Origin: Thermopolyspora flexuosa | GTDB lineage: Bacteria; Actinomycetota; Actinomycetes; Streptosporangiales; Streptosporangiaceae | NCBI RefSeq assembly: GCF_006716785.1 | Contig: NZ_VFPQ01000001.1 | Span: forward strand, 2,976,001 to 3,040,000 | Length of the DNA stretch: 64,000 bases | Direction of reading: 5' to 3' | Shown: in pieces, positions 43,124-50,773 of the stretch | How the letters are laid out: every line of letters begins with the position of its first letter | How positions within the stretch are numbered: the first letter of the stretch is position 1 | Translations under genes and position numbers: made by a program | The notes under the pieces: generated by a model | Seen by the model: only the letters and a program-made list of their open reading frames with translations | What the model was told of the DNA's origin: nothing | Databases searched by the model: none

Positions 43124-44875
43124 ATGCAGGATGACCGGCCGACGCCCGACGACCCGCTCGCCGCGGTCGCGCAGGTGATCGCGGGCTTCGGTGTCGGCGG
43201 GCGGCCGCTGCGGGAGGCGGTGGCGCGGCTCACCGAGCACGAGCACACCCTGGCGGCGCTCGTCCGCGACACGGGGCTGTCCCGCCGGACCGTCGAGGAG
43301 CTGCTCGCCGCGATCGGCCCCGACCTGGTCCGCACCGGCGGCGCGGAGCCCGCGTTCACGATCGCGCCCGGCAGGCGCGCCGCCTACCGCGCGCTGTGCC
43401 GGTACGACCACCTCGCCGCGACCCGGCCCGCGGACCCGCTCGCCGCGCGCATGGCCGCGTCGGCCGAGCTGGTCGCCCGCATGGCCGAGCTGGTCGCGGC
43501 CGCGCCGGTGGCGCGCAAGGCCCTCGACCACGTCGCCGCGACCCCGGAGACCACGGTGCGCCGCGCGCTCTGGCTGGAGGCGACCTTCGACCTCGCCGGG
43601 CGGCGCCTGCTGTGCGTCGGCGACCACGACCTCACCTCGCTCGCGGCCTGCCAGGTCGTGCCGGACCTCGCCGTCACCGTGGTCGACATCGACGAGCGCA
43701 TCCTCGAGTTCATCGACCGCCAGGCGGCCCGGCTCGGCCTCGCCATCCGCTGCCTCTGGGCCGACCTGCGGTTCGGCCTGCCCGCGGGCGCGGCCGAGAG
43801 CTCCGACCTGGTCGTCACCGACCCGCCGTACACCCCGGAGGGGGTGCGGCTGTTCCTCGCCCGGGGCCTCGCCGGGCTGCGCGACCGGGAGAACGGCAGG
43901 CTCGTCATGGCCTACGGGTACGGCGAGCGGCATCCCGCGCTCGGCCTGAAGGTGCAGCGCGCGGCCCAGGACCTTCACCTCGCCTGCGAGGCGATGCTGC
44001 CGGACTTCAACCGCTACGTCGGGGCGCAGGCGATCGGCTCGACCAGCGACATGTACGTGTTCCGGCCCACGGCGAGGACCTGGCCGCTGCTCGAGGAACG
44101 TCCCGGCGCGGCCCGCACCCGGATCTACACGCACGGGCCGCAGTCCCTCGAGGCGTCCGGCGCCCGGCTCGACGACGCCGTGATCGACGCCCTGGTGGCC
44201 GCCGCGTCCCCCGCCCCGGGCGAGGACGCGAACCCCGGTACGGCACGGCCGGACGCGCCGCCCGCGGTGACCGCGGTGACCGGCCCGGGCCTGCCCGCCG
44301 GCCACCCCGCGCTCGCCGGCGCCACCCGGCTCGACCTCGGTACCCTGCTCACCGAGGGCGCGCCCGGCAGGACCCTGTCCCGGCCGGACGCGACCGTCGC
44401 CGCGGACCTGACCGAGGACCCCGGCCCCTGGCTGCTGCGGGTGCTGCTCGCGGTGAACGCCGCCCGGCTCGCCCTGCTCGTGCCGAACAACCACCCCGAC
44501 CTGGCGAACGCCGAGGGCCAGCGCACCCTCGCCGACCTCGTCGGCGCCAAGTACACGCTGCGGTTCCGCCGCAGCACCCCGACCCCGAGGCTCGCGATCG
44601 TCGAGGCGACCGCGGTCCGCCCCGGCCCGGCCGACCCCGCCGCGCCGCTCCGGCACGGCCTGCTCACCCGGGCGCACGGCAGGCTCGGCAACGTCTGGCG
44701 CGAGGCGCTGATCCGGGCCGCCCGCGACGCCCGGGGCCTGACCCTCACCCGGAACCAGGCCCGCGCCGCGGTCGAGAGGCTCACACCGGACCCGGACCTG
44801 CTCGCCCTCCGCCTCGTCGAGCTCCCCCGCCACCGGATCCGCGAGCTGCTCGCCACCCCGTTCCCCGACCTGTGA
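43124..44875 (+). CDS. BpsA-like aminopropyltransferase (branched polyamine synthase family)
   Basis: A 583-residue protein. An N-terminal winged-helix-like part (LAALVRDTGLSRRTVEELLA) is followed by a Rossmann aminopropyl/methyltransferase core: RRLLCVGDHDLTSLAACQ near residue 160-175, VTVVDIDERILEFID, and DLVVTDPPYTPEG near 230. These match BpsA (DUF43), which makes N4-bis(aminopropyl)spermidine in hyperthermophilic archaea and Thermus. The archaeal enzyme is near 350 residues. The extra 230 C-terminal residues contain a second, degenerate Rossmann-like half (ARLALLVPNNHPDLANAEGQ, PTPRLAIVEAT). A polyamine or other aminopropyl role is inferred. GGGGGGAG precedes the ATG. Confidence 0.75.
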   Translation: MQDDRPTPDDPLAAVAQVIAGFGVGGRPLREAVARLTEHEHTLAALVRDTGLSRRTVEELLAAIGPDLVRTGGAEPAFTIAPGRRAAYRALCRYDHLAATRPADPLAARMAASAELVARMAELVAAAPVARKALDHVAATPETTVRRALWLEATFDLAGRRLLCVGDHDLTSLAACQVVPDLAVTVVDIDERILEFIDRQAARLGLAIRCLWADLRFGLPAGAAESSDLVVTDPPYTPEGVRLFLARGLAGLRDRENGRLVMAYGYGERHPALGLKVQRAAQDLHLACEAMLPDFNRYVGAQAIGSTSDMYVFRPTARTWPLLEERPGAARTRIYTHGPQSLEASGARLDDAVIDALVAAASPAPGEDANPGTARPDAPPAVTAVTGPGLPAGHPALAGATRLDLGTLLTEGAPGRTLSRPDATVAADLTEDPGPWLLRVLLAVNAARLALLVPNNHPDLANAEGQRTLADLVGAKYTLRFRRSTPTPRLAIVEATAVRPGPADPAAPLRHGLLTRAHGRLGNVWREALIRAARDARGLTLTRNQARAAVERLTPDPDLLALRLVELPRHRIRELLATPFPDL

Positions 44876-44938
44876 GCCGCCCCGCCCGCCGGGTACGGCG
44901 CGGCGGGACGGCGTGCGGACGGCATGCGGACGGCATGG

Positions 44939-44979
44939 CGGGCGGGCCCGACGGCTCTGCCGCCCCTCTCGGGCCCGCC
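44939..44979 (+). terminator. 11-bp hairpin after the BpsA-like gene
   Basis: GGGCGGGCCCG (44939-44949) and CGGGCCCGCCC (44969-44979) are perfect arms around a 19-base loop, 63 bases after the stop. An 11-bp tandem duplication (TGCGGACGGCA, twice) lies just before it at 44912-44933. Confidence 0.6.
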
Positions 44980-45289
44980 CGCACCGGTGCCGGTGACGCG
45001 TGATGCGAAATGGTCCCTTATGTCGCCTTCGGCATCCCTCCTCGCGTTATTCCGCCCTTGACCGGTCGGCTCTTTCGGAACGGCCGCACGGCCGTTCCAT
45101 CCGGCCCCGCCCGCAGCATGCGACACATTCGGGAAATCGTTTCGGCAGCGCGTTTCACATCAGGTCCGGGCCGGGATCCGCGGGTATTTCGCCAGTCGTT
45201 TCCGGACGGTCCTGGAAATGTTTTCCGGCGCCGGTCCGGAGTACCGGCACGAGGGTCCCTCGTCACTCTGCGTAGCCGGTGGCCCGTTG
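44980..45289. other. Intergenic region between two convergent genes
   Basis: About 310 bases with no supported gene. The part 45005-45235 is less GC-rich (CGTTATTCCGCCC, GGGAAATCGTTTCGG, GGAAATGTTTTCCGG). GGAAAatgtTTTCC at 45215-45228 is a short perfect inverted repeat. Frames crossing it have atypical composition. I see nothing else in it. Confidence 0.4.
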
Positions 45290-45324
45290 CCGGTCCGGCC
45301 TGCGGGGGCGCGTGGCCGGACCGG
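45290..45324 (-). terminator. 11-bp hairpin after the TIGR03118 gene
   Basis: CCGGTCCGGCC (45290-45300) and GGCCGGACCGG (45314-45324) are perfect arms around a 13-base loop, 17 bases after the stop of the minus-strand TIGR03118-like gene. Confidence 0.6.
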
Positions 45325-45341
45325 GGCGGCGGTGCGCCGGA

Positions 45342-46511
45342 TCAGTAACCGCCGCCCGAGGAGCCCGAGCCGCTCCCGCTCGTGGAGGTCGTGCCGCTCC
45401 CGCCCGCCGGGTCGCCCTTGCGCGCCGGGCGGATGATGCCGAGCAGCCCGTGCTGCGCCTTCTGGATGCCGGCCGAGTACCACACCGCGTCCTCACCGCC
45501 GAGCCGGGCGGAGCCGCGCTCCAGGTCCCACAGGCCCTCGATCGCGACCGGCCTGCCGTTCGGCAGGCGCAGCGTGCCGAGGTGACGCCCGGTGCGCGGG
45601 TGGAAGGCGTTGATCCGCCCGTCGCCGAAGTTGCCGATGAGCAGGGCGTTCGAGAAGCTGCCGAACCGCTTCGGGGCGAGGATCATCGCCCACGGGGCGT
45701 TGAGGTGGCCGCGGCTCACCATGCGGCGCAGGAACCGCCCCGACGCGCTGAACGCGCTGACGAAGCCCTTGCCCCTGCCCGCGACCGACTTGCCGGTCCG
45801 CGGGTCGCGCAGGGCGTAGGCGACCATCACCACGTCGCCGACGACCTCGACGTTGTAGGCGTGGTAGTTCTTGGGCAGCAGCGGGTCGCGGAACGCGCGG
45901 CGCCCCAGCTTGAGCTTCTGGAAGTCGGCGTCGAAGACGTCGATGCGGTTGTTCGCGAAGTCCGCGGCGAGCAGGAAGTTGCCGCGGTTGGTCTCCATCA
46001 GGGCGAGGCCCTTGTAGTCGGCGTGCCGGGTGAACGCCGCGATGATCGCGTTCTTCGGGTCGGCCTCGGGGGTGAACGCGCTGATCACGCCGGCGGCGCT
46101 GGCGAAGATGTGGGTCGCCGGGCCCTTGCCCGCCGGGCCCTGGACGACGAAGTCGTCGGTGGGGTTGATGACCTGGCCGGTCGGGCGGCCGCCGGGGACC
46201 GCGACCTCGACCTGCTCCTTCTTGATCGTGCCCACGCCGCCGGTGTAGAGCGTGACGGTGCCGCTGCCGGCGTTCGTGACCGACAGCGACTTGCCGAGGG
46301 AGATGCCCCAGGGGTTGACGAGCTTGGGATCGGTGAGCTTGGTCTTGCCCGATATGTCCGATACAAGGGGAATCTCGGCGTAGCGGGTCACGGGCGTCGT
46401 GCTCGTCGCCGACCCGCCGCTCGTGCCTCCCGTTGTCGCGTGCGCAGGGACCGTGCCGGTGATGCCCAGGACGAGTGCCGCAGCGCAGAGCGTGACGATG
46501 CGTGGCCGCAT
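45342..46511 (-). CDS. Secreted TIGR03118-type beta-propeller protein
   Basis: A 389-residue exported protein with a signal peptide (VTLCAAALVLGITGTVPAHA). Its NHL-like propeller fits TIGR03118: IPLVSDISGKTKLTDPKLVN, PWGISLGKSLSVTNAGSG, ADYKGLALMETNRGNFLLAA, NAPWAMILAPKRFGSFSNAL, LIGNFGDGRINAFHPRTG, IEGLWDLERG. The tail is a low-complexity Gly/Ser/Thr run. The family has no proven function. The ATG at 46511 is preceded by GGAGGCCAG. Upstream, 46512-46697 contains AT-rich sequence consistent with a promoter but no clear boxes. Confidence 0.85.
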   Translation of the reverse strand: MRPRIVTLCAAALVLGITGTVPAHATTGGTSGGSATSTTPVTRYAEIPLVSDISGKTKLTDPKLVNPWGISLGKSLSVTNAGSGTVTLYTGGVGTIKKEQVEVAVPGGRPTGQVINPTDDFVVQGPAGKGPATHIFASAAGVISAFTPEADPKNAIIAAFTRHADYKGLALMETNRGNFLLAADFANNRIDVFDADFQKLKLGRRAFRDPLLPKNYHAYNVEVVGDVVMVAYALRDPRTGKSVAGRGKGFVSAFSASGRFLRRMVSRGHLNAPWAMILAPKRFGSFSNALLIGNFGDGRINAFHPRTGRHLGTLRLPNGRPVAIEGLWDLERGSARLGGEDAVWYSAGIQKAQHGLLGIIRPARKGDPAGGSGTTSTSGSGSGSSGGGY

Positions 46512-46697
46512 CTGGCCTCCTGTCTCGTCGGCATGCGCTTTTTCAGTTCGCACGAGAGGGTGCACATGCGCGTGGTTTCGGTGCTCCGCGCGAACCTCTT
46601 ACGCCGCGAGATACGCCACCGCCCGCGGAGTGGTTCAGCCCGATTCCCAGAGAATTCTCAGAAACATTCTCCGGCCGCCGCGGCACCGGCCGCCGGG

Positions 46698-47786
46698 TTA
46701 TCGGAGCGCACCGCACAGATAACGCTCGGCGAGTTCACACGTCCCCGCCGTGTACCCGGCGCCGAGCTCGCGGGCGATGTCGACGCCGGTATGGGTGCCG
46801 ATCCAGGCGACCAGCAGCAGCCGGCGGAACAGGATGAACGTCCAGATCTCCGCCTCCTCCTCGCGGCTCAGCTCGTGCACCGAGCGGTAGCCGCGCACCC
46901 AGGAGTCGATCATCTCCGGCACCAGGGGGTGGTGCTCGATGAAGCTGAGCGCGGCGGCGAGGTCGTACAGGTACCAGCCGAACCCGCAGTCGTCGAAGTC
47001 GATCACCGCGACCGGGGCGTCCCCGGCGGTGGGGTCGCCGTCCACGAGGAGGTTGGCGAGCCGCAGGTCGGCGTGGATGAGCCCGTACCGGTCGGGCCCG
47101 CGGCCGTAGCGGGCGAGCCGCTCGCGGAGCACGGCGTCGAGCCGGGAGAGCACCGCGTGGGCCTCGCGGTCCACGCCGACCCCGTCCTGCCACCGGCCCC
47201 AGCGGGCCACCGAGCCGAGCGCGGCGTCGTAGTCCCAGTGGAACCGGGTGAAGCCGGGCGGGCGCCGCCAGGCGCGGGCGTGCAGGTGCATGCGCGCGGT
47301 GATCGCGCCGAGCGACGCGAAGCCCGCGACCAGCCACTCCTCGGGCGGCTCGGCCCCGGGCAGGAACTCGAACATGACGCAGTGCCGTACCCCGCCGTCC
47401 GCGTCCGGGTCGGGCACGCTCACCACCCGGGAGCCGTCGCGGGCGGGAAGCACCGCCGGGGTGCGCACCCCGGCGTCCCGGCGCAGCGCCTCCAGCCAGG
47501 CGAGCTCGGACTCGATCGCCGCGCGCGAGTGGTAGCCGAGCCGGTGCACCCGCAGCACCGCGCTCCCCGCCCCACGGCCGCCCGAGCCGTTCCCCGGGCG
47601 CAGGCCGTCCACCCGGAAGGTGGCGTTCTCCGAGACGTTGAGCAGGCTCACCCGGGCGTCGGACGGAGCCCCGTAGCGGGCGAGCGCACGCCGCGCCACC
47701 CGCTCGACGCGGGCGAGCACCTCGCGCCGCGACAGGTCGTGCTCCCGCGTCGTCTCCAGGCCGCCGATCGGGTCGCGCCCCGCCAC
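46698..47786 (-). CDS. APH-fold phosphotransferase (homoserine-kinase-II-like)
   Basis: A 362-residue kinase with LIHADLRLANLLVDG as catalytic loop and VIDFDDCGFGWYLYDLA as metal-binding segment, both near-canonical for the APH/ThrB2 family. The N-terminal ATP-binding part has ENATFRVDG and AVLRVHRLGYHS. The substrate is not evident; such enzymes phosphorylate small alcohols or amines. The GTG at 47786 has AAGGAGG only four bases upstream, a short spacing that leaves the start slightly uncertain. No operon partner is seen. Confidence 0.8.
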   Translation of the reverse strand: MAGRDPIGGLETTREHDLSRREVLARVERVARRALARYGAPSDARVSLLNVSENATFRVDGLRPGNGSGGRGAGSAVLRVHRLGYHSRAAIESELAWLEALRRDAGVRTPAVLPARDGSRVVSVPDPDADGGVRHCVMFEFLPGAEPPEEWLVAGFASLGAITARMHLHARAWRRPPGFTRFHWDYDAALGSVARWGRWQDGVGVDREAHAVLSRLDAVLRERLARYGRGPDRYGLIHADLRLANLLVDGDPTAGDAPVAVIDFDDCGFGWYLYDLAAALSFIEHHPLVPEMIDSWVRGYRSVHELSREEEAEIWTFILFRRLLLVAWIGTHTGVDIARELGAGYTAGTCELAERYLCGALR

Positions 47787-47938
47787 ACCGCCTCCTTCGC
47801 TCCGGGTCCGCCGCCTGCGGACGCTCGCGGGCGAGCAGCCTAGTACCCGCGCCCGGGGAAGATCGGCGGCGGTACGGGAGGGGCGGCTCGCCGGGCGGGC
47901 CGCCCTCGTGGCAGTCTTCGCGGTATGGCGGTCGCCCA

Positions 47939-48331
47939 ATGAACCTCGAGCTCGCCCTGCGGATGTGCGAGGTCGCCGTGCGGGAGGCGCGTCGCCTCGG
48001 CGCCCTCGTGTCCGTGGCGGTGGTGGACGGCGGCGGGCACCTGGTCGCCTTCCAGCGCATGGACGGGGCCGGCATCGCGGGCCCCGAGCTCGCGCCCGCC
48101 AAGGCGTACACGGCGGTGGCGCTGCGCCGGGACACCGCCGAGCTCGCCCCTCTGGCCGTGCCCGGCGGCGAGCTGTACGGCCTGCCGCCGCGCTTCGCCT
48201 GCCTGCCCGGCGGCGTGCCGCTGTGGGACGCCGACACCGTGGTGGGCGGTGTCGGCGTCAGCGGCGGCTCCCCGGAGCAGGATGTCGCCTGCGCCCGGCT
48301 CGCCGCCTCGCTCTGGGAGGATCTGCGGTGA
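47939..48331 (+). CDS. GlcG/HbpS-family heme-binding-like protein
   Basis: A 130-residue protein with the complete small alpha/beta fold of the GlcG/HbpS (DUF336) family: ALRMCEVAVREARRLGALVS, VAVVDGGGHLVAFQRMDGA, ELAPAKAYTAVALRRDTAEL, VPLWDADTVVGGVGVSGGSP, EQDVACARLAA. Members bind heme or cobalamin or sit next to diol/glycolate enzymes. The heme-ligating residues are not certain here. It starts at an ATG at 47939 without a strong binding site. It faces the ferredoxin-P450 operon across a hairpin. Confidence 0.82.
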   Translation: MNLELALRMCEVAVREARRLGALVSVAVVDGGGHLVAFQRMDGAGIAGPELAPAKAYTAVALRRDTAELAPLAVPGGELYGLPPRFACLPGGVPLWDADTVVGGVGVSGGSPEQDVACARLAASLWEDLR

Positions 48332-48334
48332 CGA

Positions 48335-48362
48335 CCGCCCCGGCACCCCCTCGCCGGGGCGG
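48335..48362. terminator. Bidirectional 10-bp hairpin
   Basis: CCGCCCCGGC (48335-48344) and GCCGGGGCGG (48353-48362) are perfect arms with an eight-base loop between the convergent GlcG-like and ferredoxin genes. Confidence 0.65.
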
Positions 48363-48367
48363 GGCGG

Positions 48368-48562
48368 TCACTCGTGGAGCTTGAGCGCGCCGGACGGGCA
48401 CATCTGCACGGCCCGGCGGACCTTGTCCGCGAGCTCGGCCGGCGGCTCGGGGTCGAGCAGCACGACCGTGCCCTCCTCCTCGTGCTGGTCGAACACCTCC
48501 GGAGCGTTCAGCGCGCACATCCCCGCCGCGATGCACACATCGGTGTCGGCGCTGATCTTCAT
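48368..48562 (-). CDS. 3Fe-4S ferredoxin, P450 partner
   Basis: A 64-residue ferredoxin with cysteines 10, 16 and 54 (DVCIAAGMCALNAP and VQMCPSGALKLHE). Position 13 is Ala where a fourth cluster Cys would be, so a 3Fe-4S cluster is expected. Small ferredoxins of this kind deliver electrons to actinobacterial P450s. It lies 26 bases downstream of the P450 gene on the same strand. The ATG at 48562 follows AGGAGGCG; a longer frame to 48592 overlaps the P450 end and has no binding site. Confidence 0.9.
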   Translation of the reverse strand: MKISADTDVCIAAGMCALNAPEVFDQHEEEGTVVLLDPEPPAELADKVRRAVQMCPSGALKLHE

Positions 48563-48588
48563 CGACAAACGCCTCCTGATCGAATCCG

Positions 48589-49800
48589 TCACCAGGTGAC
48601 CGGCAGCCGGTGCACCCCATAGATGTTCATATCAGTGCGCATGGGCACCTCGCCCGGCGTCACGGCAAGGCGCAGGTCCGGAAATCGCCGGAGCAGCGCC
48701 GGGAGGGCGATGCGCAGCTCGATCCGGGCGAGCTGCTGGCCCAGGCACTGGTGCACGCCGTGGCCGAAGGCGAGGTGCGGCGCGGGCGGGCGGCGCACGT
48801 CGAGCTCGTCGGGACGGTCGAACCACTCCGGGTCCCGGTTCGCCGCGGACAGCGACACCGTCACCGTCTCGCCCGCCCGGATGGTGTGCCCCTCCAGCTC
48901 GACGTCCTCGAGCGCGGTGCGGGTGGGCCCGATGTGCACGATGGTGAGGTAGCGCAGCAGCTCCTCGGCCGCGGTCCCGGCCGTCTCCGGGTCGTCGCGC
49001 ACCGCGGCGAGCTGGTCGGGGTGCTGCAGCAGCGTGAACGCGCCGAGGGCGATCATGTTGGCGGTGGTCTCGTGCCCGGCGATGAGCAGCAGGGACGCCA
49101 CCCCGGCGATCTCCTCCTCGGTGAGCCCGCCGGAGGCGACGAGGCCGCTGAGCAGGTCGTCGCCGGGCTCGTCCCGCTTGTGCCGTACCAGGTCGGCAAG
49201 GTAGGCGATCAGCCCGTCGAGGGCGACGAGCTTCTCCTCGGGGCCGCGCTCGAGGCTGAGCAGCGTCGCCGAGTCCCGCTGGAACCGCTCGTGGTCCCGG
49301 TACGGCACGCCGAGCAGCTCGCAGATCACCAGGGACGGGATCGGCAGCGCGTACGCCCGCACCAGGTCGGCCGGGGGCCCGGCGGCCGCCATCTCCTCCA
49401 GCAGCCCGGCGGCGATGCGGGCGATCCGCGGCTCCAGCAGCCGCATCCGCCGCACGGTGAACTGCCCGGTGAGCAGCCGCCGGTACCGGGTGTGCTCGGG
49501 CGGGTCCATGCGGAGGAACATCCCGGGCGGGAAGCGCAGCAGCGACAGCTCTCTCGCGGACCGGCCGACCGGCACGTGGGTGAGCTCGGCGCGGTTGCTG
49601 AACCTGGGGTCGGCGAGCACGGCCCGCACGGTGGAGAACCGGGTGGCGAGCCAGCCGAGGTGCCCGTCGGGGTAGGCGAGCCGGAGCAGCGGCGCCTCCT
49701 GCCGCCAGCGCCCGAGCTCGTCGGGCGGGTCGAGGGGACGTTGCCGGGCGGTGGGGAAGGTCACCGCCTCGGCCGTCGGCCGACGCGTTGTCCTCGTCAT
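48589..49800 (-). CDS. Cytochrome P450, CYP105/107-like
   Basis: A 403-residue P450 with heme loop LAFGHGVHQCLGQQLAR (axial Cys), I-helix LLIAGHETTANM and K-helix ExxR in EELLRYL. Also present are FLRMDPPEHTRYRRLL in the C-helix region and IRAGETVTVSLSAANRDPEW. This is the typical actinomycete secondary-metabolism or xenobiotic type, close to CYP105/107. The ferredoxin gene follows in the same operon. GAGGAG lies six bases before the ATG at 49800. A nested inverted repeat just upstream may control the operon. No biosynthetic cluster surrounds it. Confidence 0.9.
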   Translation of the reverse strand: MTRTTRRPTAEAVTFPTARQRPLDPPDELGRWRQEAPLLRLAYPDGHLGWLATRFSTVRAVLADPRFSNRAELTHVPVGRSARELSLLRFPPGMFLRMDPPEHTRYRRLLTGQFTVRRMRLLEPRIARIAAGLLEEMAAAGPPADLVRAYALPIPSLVICELLGVPYRDHERFQRDSATLLSLERGPEEKLVALDGLIAYLADLVRHKRDEPGDDLLSGLVASGGLTEEEIAGVASLLLIAGHETTANMIALGAFTLLQHPDQLAAVRDDPETAGTAAEELLRYLTIVHIGPTRTALEDVELEGHTIRAGETVTVSLSAANRDPEWFDRPDELDVRRPPAPHLAFGHGVHQCLGQQLARIELRIALPALLRRFPDLRLAVTPGEVPMRTDMNIYGVHRLPVTW

Positions 49801-49811
49801 GACGCACTCCT

Positions 49812-49853
49812 CGCCGATGGGCGGGTGAACACCCGGTTACCTGCCCATCGGCG
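49812..49853 (-). promoter_or_regulatory. Nested inverted repeat in the P450 operon leader
   Basis: Outer arms CGCCGATGGGC (49812-49822) and GCCCATCGGCG (49843-49853) are perfect 11-bp complements. Inside lies a second palindrome, CGGGTG-AA-CACCCG (49822-49835). The outer arm reaches the ribosome binding site of the P450 gene (GAGGAG, 49812-49807). It could be an operator or an mRNA hairpin that limits ribosome access. Confidence 0.5.
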
Positions 49854-49912
49854 GGCGTCCCACCATCCCGGCACGCGGGTTTTACTCACCCGGACGTCCC
49901 CGGCGACCCGGG

Positions 49913-50773
49913 TCAGACGAGCAGCTCGCCGCGGGCGACGGGTACGGCCGAGCCGCCCACCTCGACCGCGTCGATGCGGTCGCCCTCCCCCAGCACCCGG
50001 GCGTACAGCGTCGAGGGGCGGTTCACCTCCGCGCCCTGGGAGATCTCGATCTCCTCCCCGTACGCGATGCGGCCGTGCCGGGCGAGGTGGACCGCGGCCG
50101 GGCCCGCGGCCGACCCGGTGGCCGGGTCCTCGGTGACGCCGATCGCCGGGGCGAACAGCCGGGCCTTCCACCGCGTCCCCGAGCCCGCGACGCAGTACAC
50201 GCCGACGTCCCCCAGCGCGGCGAGCGCGTTCAGGTCCGGGCGGAGCGCGGCCACCCGCGCCGGGTCGTCGAGCACCACGTACACGAACCGCGGCCCGTTG
50301 ACGTAGAGCTCGACGGGCAGCTCGGCCCCGGCCACCCCGAGCGCGGCGAGCACGTCGCCCGCCCGATCGTACGGCCCCCAGGTGGGGATCGGCTGCCGCA
50401 TCCGCCCGCGCCCGAGCCGCCCCGGCCCGTCGCCGCCCGCCTCCCGCTCGAAGACCACCGGCACCGGGCCCGCGCCGGTCTCGAGCACGACCCGCTCGCG
50501 CCCGTCCCGCTCGGCGAGGAAGTGGGCGGCGCCGAGCGTGGGGTGCCCGGCGAACGGCAGCTCGGCGGCGGGGGTGAAGATGCGGATGCGGGCGTCGCCC
50601 TCCCCCTCGGCGGGGAGGATGAACACGGTCTCCGACAGGTTCATCTCCCGCGCGATCGCCTGCATCCGGTCCGACGGGATCGCGGCCGCCTTCGGGAAGA
50701 CCGCGAGCGCGTTGCCCTCCAGGGGCGTGTCCGTGAATACGTCCAAAATCACATAAGGGTGCACGGTGATCAA
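49913..50773 (-). CDS. PhzF-family isomerase
   Basis: A 286-residue member of the PhzF family (diaminopimelate-epimerase-like fold). Family marks: VILDVFTDTPLEGNALAVFP, REMNLSETVFILP with the catalytic Glu, ELPFAGHPTLGAAHFL and EDPATGSAAGPAAVHLARHG. PhzF acts in phenazine synthesis; most homologues, including lone ones like this, have unknown substrates, and no phenazine genes are present. Its start overlaps the ribokinase stop by four bases, so the two are translationally coupled. Confidence 0.88.
   Translation of the reverse strand: MITVHPYVILDVFTDTPLEGNALAVFPKAAAIPSDRMQAIAREMNLSETVFILPAEGEGDARIRIFTPAAELPFAGHPTLGAAHFLAERDGRERVVLETGAGPVPVVFEREAGGDGPGRLGRGRMRQPIPTWGPYDRAGDVLAALGVAGAELPVELYVNGPRFVYVVLDDPARVAALRPDLNALAALGDVGVYCVAGSGTRWKARLFAPAIGVTEDPATGSAAGPAAVHLARHGRIAYGEEIEISQGAEVNRPSTLYARVLGEGDRIDAVEVGGSAVPVARGELLV

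Noticed and set aside
47908-48384. Alternative long plus-strand frame over the GlcG-like gene
   Set aside because: It reads Arg/Gly/Ala-rich sequence, as expected from a shifted frame of GC-rich coding DNA, whereas the overlapping frame has full family motifs.
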